From: Paenisporosarcina quisquiliarum_A
GTDB lineage: Bacteria > Bacillota > Bacilli > Bacillales_A > Planococcaceae
Reading direction: 5' to 3'
Assembly: GCF_043641925.1 (NCBI RefSeq)
Contig: NZ_JBHZRU010000019.1
Coordinates: forward strand, 1-64,000
Length of the DNA stretch: 64,000 bases
How positions within the stretch are numbered: the first letter of the stretch is position 1; each line of letters opens with the position of its first letter. Shown here piece after piece: positions 8,636 to 16,783 of the stretch. Below the pieces are notes generated by a model, which saw nothing but the letters and a program-made list of their open reading frames with translations, did no database searches and was not told the DNA's origin. Made by a program: the position numbers and the translations under genes.

Positions 8636-9076
8636 TTATTTCAGGTTAAAGATGCCTTTTCCAGATTGCATATCAATCGGCAATGATGAATGCTCGTGTG
8701 TGATTAGCCAAGAGTCATTTACTTTTTTCAAGCCAAATGTGAAACGGTTGATCATTTGACGATGTTTATCTTCAGTATTTCCTTTGAAAGCAGCGAAAGT
8801 CACAGCGCAATGCACGAATGCAATATGAGTATTTTCCTGAATCGATATATCATTAAAATCAACTTTTAGTAAATATCCGTCTTCATTCACACCATTAAAC
8901 CATTCAGTCACACTTTCCTTCCATAAAGAGATCCCCTTACTCTCCCAGTTTCCCCAGCAATCATAAATATGTACGTCATCAGCATAGATTGATAGGAATT
9001 TTTTCGTATCTAGTTCATAAACAGCACTCTTGTAAATATCCAGAACGTCTTGGACTAAACTCGCTCCATTCGTCAT
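8636..9076 (-). CDS. SnoaL/NTF2-like protein (DUF4440 type)
   Basis: A 146-residue protein with the cone-shaped alpha+beta pattern of the SnoaL/ketosteroid isomerase-like superfamily: an N-terminal helix pair (VLDIYKSAVYELDTKKFLSIY), then DDVHIYDCWG, then the strand-rich end RFTFGLKKVNDSWLITHEHSS. Proteins ending in WLITHEH-S are common stress-associated members with no assigned reaction. The start is ATG at 9076 behind AAGGAG. Confidence 0.65.
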   Translation of the reverse strand: MTNGASLVQDVLDIYKSAVYELDTKKFLSIYADDVHIYDCWGNWESKGISLWKESVTEWFNGVNEDGYLLKVDFNDISIQENTHIAFVHCAVTFAAFKGNTEDKHRQMINRFTFGLKKVNDSWLITHEHSSLPIDMQSGKGIFNLK

Positions 9077-9248
9077 AAAAATCAGCTCCTTAATAAAAAA
9101 TGTAATTCTTTTCGATTGGGAATAAACTTTACTTTGTGTCTCTGTTTCCCACCAAATTAAACGTTTATTTTTGTAGTGTCTATCTTCCTATATGCATTAC
9201 ACTATGGCTCACAACAAGGGTTGACACCTTTCATTCATACGAGATATT

Positions 9249-9623
9249 CTATTTATCATTCTTAAAGTAATGGACAGGACGAATTTCGATGCGCCACCCA
9301 AACTCTTCTCCTTTGTTGACTTGTGTTGTCGGATGAATCGAGGCTATTCGAATCGCATCATCCATGTTCTCAGCTTCAAAAATGAATATGCTACCTATCA
9401 TCTCTTTTGTTTCTGTAAACGGACCATCTGTGACAACTACCTTCCCGTCCACACGACGTAAATTCTTAATCTCTGATTCTAGCCCCGCATCAAGCAGCAC
9501 TTTACCACTTTCATAAAATTTCTCCGTGTGCGGCTGGCATTCATCCATCAAAGCCTCAATTTCCGCATTTGGTCGTGCATGCATTTTTTCAGAGTTAAAA
9601 TAGCCCATGCATAAAAAGATCAT
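9249..9623 (-). CDS. YciI/DGPF-domain protein, ECF42 partner
   Basis: A protein of about 124 residues from the YCII superfamily. It carries the signature VTDGPFTETKE, the DGPF motif that names the proteins genetically linked to ECF42 sigma factors. The sigma gene lies directly upstream on the same strand. The frame opens at 9647, but AGGAGAG is correctly spaced for ATG at 9623. DGPF proteins are predicted small enzymes of unknown reaction and are the usual targets of their sigma factor. A candidate promoter of that sigma type lies 44-70 bases upstream. Confidence 0.8.
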   Translation of the reverse strand: MIFLCMGYFNSEKMHARPNAEIEALMDECQPHTEKFYESGKVLLDAGLESEIKNLRRVDGKVVVTDGPFTETKEMIGSIFIFEAENMDDAIRIASIHPTTQVNKGEEFGWRIEIRPVHYFKNDK

Positions 9624-9666
9624 GATCATCTCTCCTATTTCATTCAAATTTTGTATCTATACATAC

Positions 9667-9693
9667 AACGATCAGCAAATCGAAAAATCGACA
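9667..9693 (-). promoter_or_regulatory. candidate ECF42-type promoter
   Basis: On the minus strand TGTCGA (9688-9693) is followed after 17 bases by CGTT (9667-9670), between the sigma-factor gene and the DGPF gene. As I recall the published ECF42 consensus, it has TGTCGA at -35 and a CG-starting -10. The spacing is normal for ECF promoters. This is a motif match, not a measured start. Confidence 0.45.
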
Positions 9694-9705
9694 AAACTGC
9701 TTTTT

Positions 9706-10959
9706 TTATTTCATACAATCTTCAGCCTGTTTCAATAGGAATTTCTGTTCCTGTGTATTTTGTGTTAATACCGCAGCACGTCGAAATTCTTCTGAAGCTT
9801 CCATCTTTCTTCCTAGCTTTAAGAGAAAATTCCCCTTTACACTTGGAAGTAAATGATAGTTTTTCAATGTCGGTTCCAAAAGTAAAGAATCGACAATTTC
9901 CAAACCTGCCAATGGTCCATTAACCATCGAAATCGCAACTGCCCTATTCAACTCAACGACGGGAGAAGGAGAGATTTTAGAAAGTGCTTCATAAAGTACA
10001 GAAATTCGCTCCCAATTTGTTTTTTCTGGCGTGTCTGCTTTTGCATGGCAGGCAGCTATAGAAGCTTGCAGTGCATACAGTCCGAATGTGCCTCCCAAAT
10101 CCTCTGCTTTTTTAAGTGCAGCAACACCTCGCACTATGTGCTCTTGATTCCACAACGACCGGTTTTGGTCCATTAATAAAATCATTTCACCATTCGTATT
10201 CGTGCGTGCTTTAAAACGGGATACTTGTAGCTCCATTAGAGCAACCAGACCATAAACTTCCGGTTCTATAAGAATGAGATCTGCTAATACTCTTCCCACT
10301 CTTAATGCTTCATTACATAGATTCATTCGGATTAAATTATTACCTGAAGTAGCCGAATAACCTTCGTTGAACATAAGATAGATCACTTCCAATACAGAAG
10401 AAAGCCGTTCTCCATAAGCACTCTTATGAGGAATCTCGAAAGGAACATTTGCCGTCGCAAGCGTTCGTTTTGCCCTAACAATTCGCTGTGCAATCGTCGT
10501 TTCAGGTACAAGGAATGCATGTGCAATTTCTTCTGTTGTTAGCCCCCCAACCAATCTCAATGTAAGAGCTACACGGGCGTTTTTTGATAGTACTGGATGA
10601 CAAGTCATAAAAATCAGCCTCAGCACGTTGTCATCAATTTCTTCATCAATTTCTTCGGAGAAATCGTAATCATTGTGGTTGTTCATTTCATAAGCTATTT
10701 GTTCATATTTTTGATCCAGTCGTTTTTTCCGTCGAAGTATGTCTATGGCTTTTCTTTTAGCCACAGTCATCAACCAGGCACCAGGGTTATCCGGAATACC
10801 AGAGACTGACCAACGCTCAATCGCTATAATCAGTGCATCTTGCGCAACATCTTCCGCTAAACTGATATCCTTCACCATCCGAGTTAAGGAAGCAATGATT
10901 TTAGCTGATTCCAATCTCCAAACGGATTCGATCCTTTGGTGAACGAAAGATTCATTCAT
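9706..10959 (-). CDS. ECF42-type RNA polymerase sigma factor
   Basis: A 417-residue sigma-70-like factor. Region 2 appears at residues 10-80 (DISLAEDVAQDALIIAIERW, GAWLMTVAKRKAIDILRRKK) and region 4 at about 115-170 (LTLRLVGGLTTEEIAHAFLV). A long C-terminal extension of about 230 residues with TPR-like helices follows, as is usual for the ECF42 group, where it replaces an anti-sigma factor as the control element. The DGPF gene downstream supports the group call. The ATG at 10959 follows GGAGGAAC. It probably answers an unknown stress. Confidence 0.85.
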   Translation of the reverse strand: MNESFVHQRIESVWRLESAKIIASLTRMVKDISLAEDVAQDALIIAIERWSVSGIPDNPGAWLMTVAKRKAIDILRRKKRLDQKYEQIAYEMNNHNDYDFSEEIDEEIDDNVLRLIFMTCHPVLSKNARVALTLRLVGGLTTEEIAHAFLVPETTIAQRIVRAKRTLATANVPFEIPHKSAYGERLSSVLEVIYLMFNEGYSATSGNNLIRMNLCNEALRVGRVLADLILIEPEVYGLVALMELQVSRFKARTNTNGEMILLMDQNRSLWNQEHIVRGVAALKKAEDLGGTFGLYALQASIAACHAKADTPEKTNWERISVLYEALSKISPSPVVELNRAVAISMVNGPLAGLEIVDSLLLEPTLKNYHLLPSVKGNFLLKLGRKMEASEEFRRAAVLTQNTQEQKFLLKQAEDCMK

Positions 10960-11564
10960 ATGCTTGTTCCTCCTTCGATTACCTCCTCTATAAAGAAAAC
11001 GAATGAATATTCATTCTAAAAACACTTTTTGTCTGCTATCTACTTATTCCCATAAATAGATTCATTCCTCTATTAATAAAAATGTGACCATTCTTTTTTT
11101 AACTATCAAATAGATCCGTTACACTTAATTGATCAATCCAAAAAAAATTTTTGAAAGATCTCATTCCTAATGGGTGAACCGGGTAGTTTAAGTGAAATTC
11201 TTTATATACTTGACTTTATCTTAACATAAATATCCAAATATTCTGTTAAATTTTTGGTTTTTGAAATAAGAATGTCTATGAACAGGTAGTAAAATGCATC
11301 CTATTCGGAATCTGTTCCTAATAATTTGTATATGAAATTGAAAAAACCGACAGTCTTGTTTTAATAAGATCGTCGGGTTTCATCATTTATACATTTGGTC
11401 TATTATTGTTTTCATAATACGTCATCTGGTAGCTAACAGCTCAATTATTTTTATATTGAGCTATCCAAGCAGTTTTTAGTAATTCGAAAAAGAAAATGTC
11501 TCATCCTTAATCCCTTCAGTCCAATGCACTGGATGGCACTTTATTTATTCCATTACAACTTCAT
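10960..11564. other. intergenic region with two hairpins
   Basis: No gene is supported here. Two hairpins lie on the side of mraY: AGCTCAAT/ATTGAGCT around 11443-11464, and a longer one at 11341-11380 that on the minus strand ends in TTTTTT and could be the mraY terminator. About 20 codons at 11484-11550 read plausibly as protein on the minus strand but have no start. Confidence 0.5.
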
Positions 11565-12521
11565 TTATAGGTTTAGAAAGAAGTTCCAATAAGCTAAACC
11601 GATAAAAACAAAAAACCAAGAAACAAACCCGAAAACCGTGACAATAACATTTTCGGACCACCTATATTTTATGCCAAAGTGATAGTGAATCGGCGTCATT
11701 TTGAAAATACGCTTACGAGTAAGTTTAAATGACGCGACTTGTAAAGTAACAGAAAGTACTTCAGCAAAATATATGATGAACAAAATAGGAATTAAAATCT
11801 CAACTTTCTCAAGTACAGCAAGAAATGATAACGATCCACCTATAGCTAATGATCCCGTATCCCCCATAAAAGCTTTAGCAGGAAATATGTTGTAAACGAG
11901 AAAGCCAAGTAAACATCCAATCATAATTAGACTAAAAAGTTGCACCTCTGCTCTTTCTGAAATCACAAAAAAGAAAAAGTAAGTTGGGATTGCAACAACT
12001 CCTAATAGACCGTCTAAGCCATCCGTGAAGTTAATGGCATTTGCAGAACCTACAACAAATAATGTGATGACAAAAACATATATCAACATGGGAAGATCCA
12101 AGGAAATATTTTTAAAAATATGAATGTTGGTGTCTACGCCGAGTTCGTTGATCATGTAATAAAGTAAACCACCAGTAAAAATAAATTGGAAAACAAGTTT
12201 GGTCTTACCCGATACCCCTTCTGGATCTTGACGAGAAGCTTTCCAAAAATCGTCCAAGAACCCAATAAAACTAAAAAGAATGTAGGTTATAGACAAGAAA
12301 TACATTAATGGAGTAGGAGAAAAAAGAATTGATATGATTATTCCGACAAAAAGAATAATCCCAAACATTAAAGGAGTGCCTTTTTTTAACTGATGATTTG
12401 AAGGAAGTTCTTTTCTGATCGGTTGAATGAGTCTAAGTTTTTTCAAAACAGCAATTAAAATGGGAGACAAAATTAAAACAACTACAAAAGAGATTAAAGC
12501 TGGGATTATTTGATTAATCAT
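11565..12521 (-). CDS. mraY: MraY-type phospho-MurNAc-pentapeptide transferase
   Basis: An integral membrane enzyme that moves phospho-MurNAc-pentapeptide to undecaprenyl phosphate, making lipid I. The 318 residues include about ten membrane helices and the family motifs GFLDDFWKA (Asp pair near residue 89), NAINFTDGLDGL (near 162), FMGDTGSLAIGG and the MraY-specific MTPIHYHFG near 280. TagO or WecA would lack the last of these. The gene is not in a dcw cluster but stands alone between a sigma factor and small metabolic genes, so it is probably a second copy. The ATG at 12521 lies behind AAAGGAG. Confidence 0.88.
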   Translation of the reverse strand: MINQIIPALISFVVVLILSPILIAVLKKLRLIQPIRKELPSNHQLKKGTPLMFGIILFVGIIISILFSPTPLMYFLSITYILFSFIGFLDDFWKASRQDPEGVSGKTKLVFQFIFTGGLLYYMINELGVDTNIHIFKNISLDLPMLIYVFVITLFVVGSANAINFTDGLDGLLGVVAIPTYFFFFVISERAEVQLFSLIMIGCLLGFLVYNIFPAKAFMGDTGSLAIGGSLSFLAVLEKVEILIPILFIIYFAEVLSVTLQVASFKLTRKRIFKMTPIHYHFGIKYRWSENVIVTVFGFVSWFFVFIGLAYWNFFLNL

Positions 12522-12584
12522 TTTTCAATACTCCTTTTTTCTTTATTATCTATAAGTAAGTTCTATAAATCACATTCATTTCCT

Positions 12585-12785
12585 CTATTTTACAAAACCC
12601 AATATTCTAATATGTATAAAGTTAGGTTTAATAGAGACTAAATTAATCCTCCACATAATTGAAAAAGCTGCCCAAATTATATCTTCGGCAGCTTGCTTTA
12701 TTCCGTCCGCTTCCGTCCCGCCACCATGTTCATCACGAGCAAGTGGCATTCCGCAACTTTGGCAATTCTTGAATTGTTTTTCCAT
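12585..12785 (-). pseudogene. truncated zinc-ribbon protein
   Basis: The first 30 residues (FKNCQSCGMPLARDEHGGG) match the start of the putative zinc-ribbon family, whose members continue with a second Cys pair (YCxxC). Here the frame instead runs straight through an intrinsic terminator at 12665-12694 and ends at 66 residues, with no second Cys pair. I read this as a gene whose 3' part was deleted up to its terminator. Confidence 0.6.
12665..12694 (-). terminator. terminator inside the zinc-ribbon relic frame
   Basis: The stem AAGCTGCC/GGCAGCTT is followed on the minus strand by TTTC. Its position inside the open frame shows that the end of that frame is not natural coding sequence. Confidence 0.7.
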
Positions 12786-12819
12786 TTCTATTCTCTTACT
12801 ACAGGTGCTATAATTTATT

Positions 12820-13215
12820 TTATTTTGCGTTCACATCAGGTTCGTGAATTCCAAATATGTTGCCTTCGGTATCAATATAGTATCCTTGCCAAGCCATCCC
12901 AGGCAAAGCATATTTGGCCATTGCGACCTTGCCACCATTTTCAATTATTTTAGCTTCCGTTAAATCGTAATTTTCCACACTCATTGTACAAGCAAATCCA
13001 TTTAGAGCTTGACCACGTTCCGGTGGCGCACTTTGACGTTGCATTAAAGCACCATTGATTCCAGGTTCACTTTCATCACCTGTCACCACTCCAAAGTAAG
13101 GCATTCCTGCATATTCACTATAATCTTGAAATGACCATCCAAATACGTCACCATAAAATTTCGTTGCTTGTTCCATGTCATTCACATGAATTTCAAAATG
13201 AACTAATCTTCCCAT
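12820..13215 (-). CDS. VOC (glyoxalase-like) protein
   Basis: A 131-residue vicinal-oxygen-chelate protein with two beta-alpha-beta-beta-beta units. The start VHFEIHVNDMEQATKFYGDVF and the end GYYIDTEGNIFGIHEP are typical of the two halves. Metal-ligand candidates are H7 in the first strand and the Glu in the last. The ATG at 13215 follows AGGAGG. Relatives are annotated as glyoxalase or bleomycin-resistance-like, and the substrate is unknown. Confidence 0.8.
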   Translation of the reverse strand: MGRLVHFEIHVNDMEQATKFYGDVFGWSFQDYSEYAGMPYFGVVTGDESEPGINGALMQRQSAPPERGQALNGFACTMSVENYDLTEAKIIENGGKVAMAKYALPGMAWQGYYIDTEGNIFGIHEPDVNAK

Positions 13216-13409
13216 AATAACCTCCTATATTGACGTTATGTTTTTCTTACCTATTCTCTTTCATCCTAAACAATAGAAACAAATCCATTTTTATTACTAA
13301 TACCGTACTAAAATGGAATTTCTATTATGTAAGTATTCCCTATCTATTGGTTATATCCTTTTCAACTATATTAATTTCTTATAAAACATAAGAGTTTATG
13401 ATTATAACG

Positions 13410-13450
13410 CAAAAGACGATTTACCTTTATAGAGGCAAAATCGTCTTTTG
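13410..13450 (-). terminator. hairpin terminator
   Basis: A perfect 13-bp stem (CAAAAGACGATTT and its complement) with a 15-base loop, 59 bases past the stop of the YHS-like gene. Confidence 0.75.
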
Positions 13451-13508
13451 TATATTTGCTGTAAATACGTCTACAAAGTTTGAAACCAATACGAAGGTTA
13501 TTCTCTAA

Positions 13509-13712
13509 TCATCTTGATGACCAATTTGACTGCGCCTTTTGTTCCCTGCCAGGCAGAACCTGCCATAAAAATTTGGCTACAGGGTTTGAAAAATTATATT
13601 TTTTTCCATCTTTCACGATATTATATTTCCCATTACAATCAACGTCCTTCTTGCCCAAGCTCACTGCAAGTGCACATTGACCATTAAATTCGGCATTAGA
13701 TAAAGGTTTCAT
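13509..13712 (-). CDS. small YHS-like domain protein
   Basis: A 67-residue protein with a strong site (TAGGAGG, then ATG at 13712). The pattern GQCALAVSLGKKDVDCNG, then KYNIVKDGKKYNFSNPVAKF, resembles the small YHS domain (CP-x-GK, then KY-x-x-x-GK-x-Y-x-F). YHS domains are metal or redox-linked. This is a fold-level resemblance only. Confidence 0.55.
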   Translation of the reverse strand: MKPLSNAEFNGQCALAVSLGKKDVDCNGKYNIVKDGKKYNFSNPVAKFLWQVLPGREQKAQSNWSSR

Positions 13713-13805
13713 AAAATCCTCCTATTGTTTTGAATTTTCAAAAATATCTCCAAAAACTATCATACCATTTTTGTGACCCATATAATTGAACTTCTAAACA
13801 ATAAA

Positions 13806-13835
13806 AACTCCAACAACGGACGGGTTGTTGGAGTT
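13806..13835 (-). terminator. terminator, copy 1 of a twin hairpin
   Basis: The stem AACTCCAACAAC/GTTGTTGGAGTT (12 bp). Almost the same hairpin recurs at 14225-14254, and each follows a minus-strand gene. Confidence 0.8.
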
Positions 13836-13892
13836 CGTTTATATTTACACTATCTATTGCTGTTCAGTACCTAATTCGCGGGTGCATTCTTA

Positions 13893-14129
13893 TTACTGTT
13901 TTTGTGATCCATTGATTGTATTCGAATTGCTAGGAGAATTAACAGTATTCTTTTTAGCCTTATTAGTTGATCCGTTAACCATCTTAGCCGTTTTATCCAC
14001 TGTATTCATCGCTGCAAATTCAGTCTTTTCCAATGCCTTGTGCACTGCATGAAATGCAGCTCCAGCCGTGTTTTTAACACCTTTGGTAATTTGATTTCCT
14101 TGTTGATTGGTATTTTTTTGATTTGGCAT
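13893..14129 (-). CDS. small hydrophilic Asn/Gln/Lys-rich protein
   Basis: A 78-residue protein starting at ATG 14129 behind CCAGGAGGTG (the frame is open to 14165 but lacks a better site). The sequence is low in hydrophobic residues: an N/Q-rich start, a central amphipathic part (GAAFHAVHKALEKTEFAAMN) and an Asn/Ser-rich tail. I do not recognise a family. The composition resembles small spore or stress proteins of Bacillales, but no SASP motif is visible. Confidence 0.55.
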   Translation of the reverse strand: MPNQKNTNQQGNQITKGVKNTAGAAFHAVHKALEKTEFAAMNTVDKTAKMVNGSTNKAKKNTVNSPSNSNTINGSQKQ

Positions 14130-14224
14130 ATTTTCACCTCCTGGATAGAGTTTAGGATATGTCATTTAAGTAACTTTATTCAGAAAGTGAAAGTTGTAAA
14201 TTAAAGCATGTATGTAAAGACTAA

Positions 14225-14254
14225 AACTCCAACAACCGATAGGTTGTTGGAGTT
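14225..14254 (-). terminator. terminator, copy 2 of a twin hairpin
   Basis: A perfect 13-bp stem (AACTCCAACAACC and its complement) with a GATA loop, 21 bases past the stop of the dehydrogenase gene when read on the minus strand. Confidence 0.82.
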
Positions 14255-14274
14255 ATCATTTATTTTCATACAAT

Positions 14275-15051
14275 TTATTGTGCTGTATAACCACCATCGA
14301 TGACTGCTGCTTGTCCAGTAACACCTTTAGCTGAATCACTTGCCAAGAACAAAGCATAGTCCGCAACTTCAGTCACATCAAGCAAGCGTTTTTGTGGCAC
14401 TAGAGGAAGAAGAACTTCTGCCAGTACTTTCTCTAACGGCACGTTACGAGTTTTCGCTAAGTCTTCCATTTGTCCACGAACAAGTGGCGTATCTACATAG
14501 CCTGGGCATAAAGCATTCACTGTAATTCCATGTTCTGCCCCTTCAAGAGCTGCCACTTTCGTTAATCCGATTACGCCATGTTTGGCACTATTATAAGCCG
14601 CTTTACCTGCAAAACCGATAACGCCGTTAATAGAAGCAATGTTGATGATACGGCCGAAGCCCTGTTCCTTCATCACCGGGAATACCGCTTTGGTTAGCAT
14701 AAACGGAGCAGTTAACATGATTTTGATCATGATTTCAAACTTTTCAGTAGGGAATTCCTCAATTGGTGAAACATGTTGCAAACCAGCGTTGTTGATGACA
14801 ATATCAACTGAACCGTAAGTTTCCTTAGCTGTGTTTACCAAGTTTTGAAGTTCTTGTTCACTAGTTACATCTGCTTTTACACCGATTGACTCAAATCCTA
14901 ATTGTTTAAGCGATTCTGAGGATTCTTTCACCAGTTCTTCATTGATATCAGATAGAACGACTTTCGCTCCATTTTCTGCAAAACGTTTTCCTATTTCAAA
15001 ACCAATTCCTTGAGCAGAACCAGTGATAACGACAACTTTACTTTGTACCAT
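14275..15051 (-). CDS. 3-hydroxybutyrate dehydrogenase (SDR)
   Basis: A classical 258-residue SDR that interconverts D-3-hydroxybutyrate and acetoacetate with NAD. Visible are TGSAQGIGFEIG (cofactor loop), D36 after the second strand (NAD preference), NNAGLQ, the catalytic Ser in IASINGV, YNSAKHG (Tyr-x-x-x-Lys), and the family-typical tail VTGQAAVIDGGYTAQ. LQHVSP and the length match the PHB-degradation type (B. subtilis YxjF). The ATG at 15051 follows TTGGAGGAAT. It lies 42 bases after the GntP permease gene, so the two probably form one operon. Confidence 0.85.
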   Translation of the reverse strand: MVQSKVVVITGSAQGIGFEIGKRFAENGAKVVLSDINEELVKESSESLKQLGFESIGVKADVTSEQELQNLVNTAKETYGSVDIVINNAGLQHVSPIEEFPTEKFEIMIKIMLTAPFMLTKAVFPVMKEQGFGRIINIASINGVIGFAGKAAYNSAKHGVIGLTKVAALEGAEHGITVNALCPGYVDTPLVRGQMEDLAKTRNVPLEKVLAEVLLPLVPQKRLLDVTEVADYALFLASDSAKGVTGQAAVIDGGYTAQ

Positions 15052-15093
15052 GATTTATTCCTCCAATAAAATATATTTATTCACCAATGTTGA

Positions 15094-16377
15094 TTACACC
15101 AATCCCATACCACCCATGATGATTCCGACGATTACAGCAATTGTTGGGATTACTAATGCAACCACAAAGACATCTTTATACGTTTCTTTGTGCGTCATTC
15201 CAGTTACCGCAATTAGCGTTAACAAAGCGCCGTTATTTGGAAGAATCGATGCACCGGAAGCAACCGCAGCCATTCGATGGAATACTTCTGGGCTGATCCC
15301 GGTTGTTTGAGACAGTTCATAGAACGTGTCTCCTAGCGTACTAAGGGCAATTCCCATACCACCTGAAGCAGAACCTGTAATCATCGCCATAATTTGTACA
15401 GAAAGTGACTCAGCTATTAATGGATTATCCGATACATTCAGGAGCCAGGAAACGATGTCGTCAAATGCAGGAACAACCGCGATGACTGCTCCAAAACCAA
15501 CAGCCGCACTTGTATTCAATATCGCCATGACCGAGCCTTTTGCTCCATCATTAATAGAGGACGTAAACTTTTTGTAATCCTTGAAATTGATCACCATAAT
15601 ACTCAAGACACCCAGTATTAATGCATAAATGGGTTCCATTTTGAAAACATTAAGCAAAACCACCACAATGACAAGGGGAATTAATGACAACATCCAATTC
15701 GGAATGCTTTCGTCATTGTTTGCTTCTTCTTCAGATTCCTCGGTTTCAGTGAACCCTTCACCCTTAGCAGAGAGTGTTTTCTCCCTGTAAGCTAACCAAA
15801 GATACCCACCGACCGCCATGATTAATGTCGTCACAATCCCAATGATCGGAGCCGCTGTTGGGGACGTATTAAAATACTCCATTGGAATTAAGTTCTGAAT
15901 CTGCGGTGTCCCCGGCATGGATGTCATCGTGAAAGTAAATGCCCCAAGTGCGAATGTAGGAACAAGCAATCTTCTTGTTACATTCGCTTCACGGAATAAC
16001 TCAAGCGCAATCGGATAAACTGCAAATACGACAACGAACAAACTTACGCCACCGTATGTCAATAAAGCTGAAGCAATTAACACACCAAGAATGGCTTTCT
16101 TTTTACCAATCAGCTGCGTTACCTTTTTAGCAACTGCTTTCGCAGCACCCGTTTCTTCCATTAACTTCCCAAAAACTGCACCGAGCAAGAAAATCGGGAA
16201 CCATTTCTGAACGAACCCAACCAAACCTTCCATGTAGGTTCCGGTATACATATCAAAGACGTCCAAGCCGCTCATTAAAGCCACAACAGCAGCTGCTAGT
16301 GGCGCTACCCAAATAATCGACCATCCCAGATATGCCAACGCCATTAACAGGATCAAACCCACAATAATACTTAACAA
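15094..16377 (-). CDS. GntP-family permease
   Basis: A 427-residue membrane transporter with about 12-14 helices. The motif TSMPGTPQIQNLIP and the end PEVFHRMAAVASGAS...LPNNGALLT are typical of GntP carriers. A charged loop rich in Glu (about residues 205-225) splits the two halves. Next to a hydroxybutyrate dehydrogenase it is most likely a hydroxybutyrate or other short organic-acid importer, as in the B. subtilis yxjC-yxjF group, but scoA/scoB are absent here. The start is TTG at 16377 behind GAGGTGA; no ATG is suitable. Confidence 0.82.
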   Translation of the reverse strand: MLSIIVGLILLMALAYLGWSIIWVAPLAAAVVALMSGLDVFDMYTGTYMEGLVGFVQKWFPIFLLGAVFGKLMEETGAAKAVAKKVTQLIGKKKAILGVLIASALLTYGGVSLFVVVFAVYPIALELFREANVTRRLLVPTFALGAFTFTMTSMPGTPQIQNLIPMEYFNTSPTAAPIIGIVTTLIMAVGGYLWLAYREKTLSAKGEGFTETEESEEEANNDESIPNWMLSLIPLVIVVVLLNVFKMEPIYALILGVLSIMVINFKDYKKFTSSINDGAKGSVMAILNTSAAVGFGAVIAVVPAFDDIVSWLLNVSDNPLIAESLSVQIMAMITGSASGGMGIALSTLGDTFYELSQTTGISPEVFHRMAAVASGASILPNNGALLTLIAVTGMTHKETYKDVFVVALVIPTIAVIVGIIMGGMGLV

Positions 16378-16783
16378 ATGAAATCACCTCTTTGTATTTA
16401 CAGTAAATAAATCTTTGCATCTAGCAAAAATATATTATATTTACATATCTTTCTAATTTGTTTTATTGCTACTCACAAACAAATATAAATAATCTTATTT
16501 TCATGAAAACCTCTAGAAATATTAAATAAATTATCGATACACTTAAATTAAAGTACCCAGTTCACATTAAAGTATGCACAAATAATTAATATTTTATAAT
16601 AATATTAATTCGAATAATTCAGTGTTTTTTGTTATAAGCTCAAGTTAGTAAAGCTGTTTTGTCGTTTTTTTATATGACTAACAAGGGTGATTTCCTAGAG
16701 AAAAAATCGAGTAAATAAAAGAGCAAAGCCATTAGGCTCTGCTCTTTTATCTAATCCCAGAAATTCTGATACAAGGCTATATT
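16378..16783. other. AT-rich intergenic region with one terminator
   Basis: It holds the leader of the permease operon and, at 16717-16748, a hairpin (AAAAGAGCAAAGCC/GGCTCTGCTCTTTT, one mismatch) followed by T on the minus strand, which ends the peptidase transcript. I saw no convincing sigma-54 or catabolite site. Confidence 0.6.

Noticed and set aside
16378..16640. A sigma-54 or catabolite-control site before the GntP permease
   Set aside because: No sequence fits the GG/GC spacing of a -24/-12 promoter or a clear cre site.
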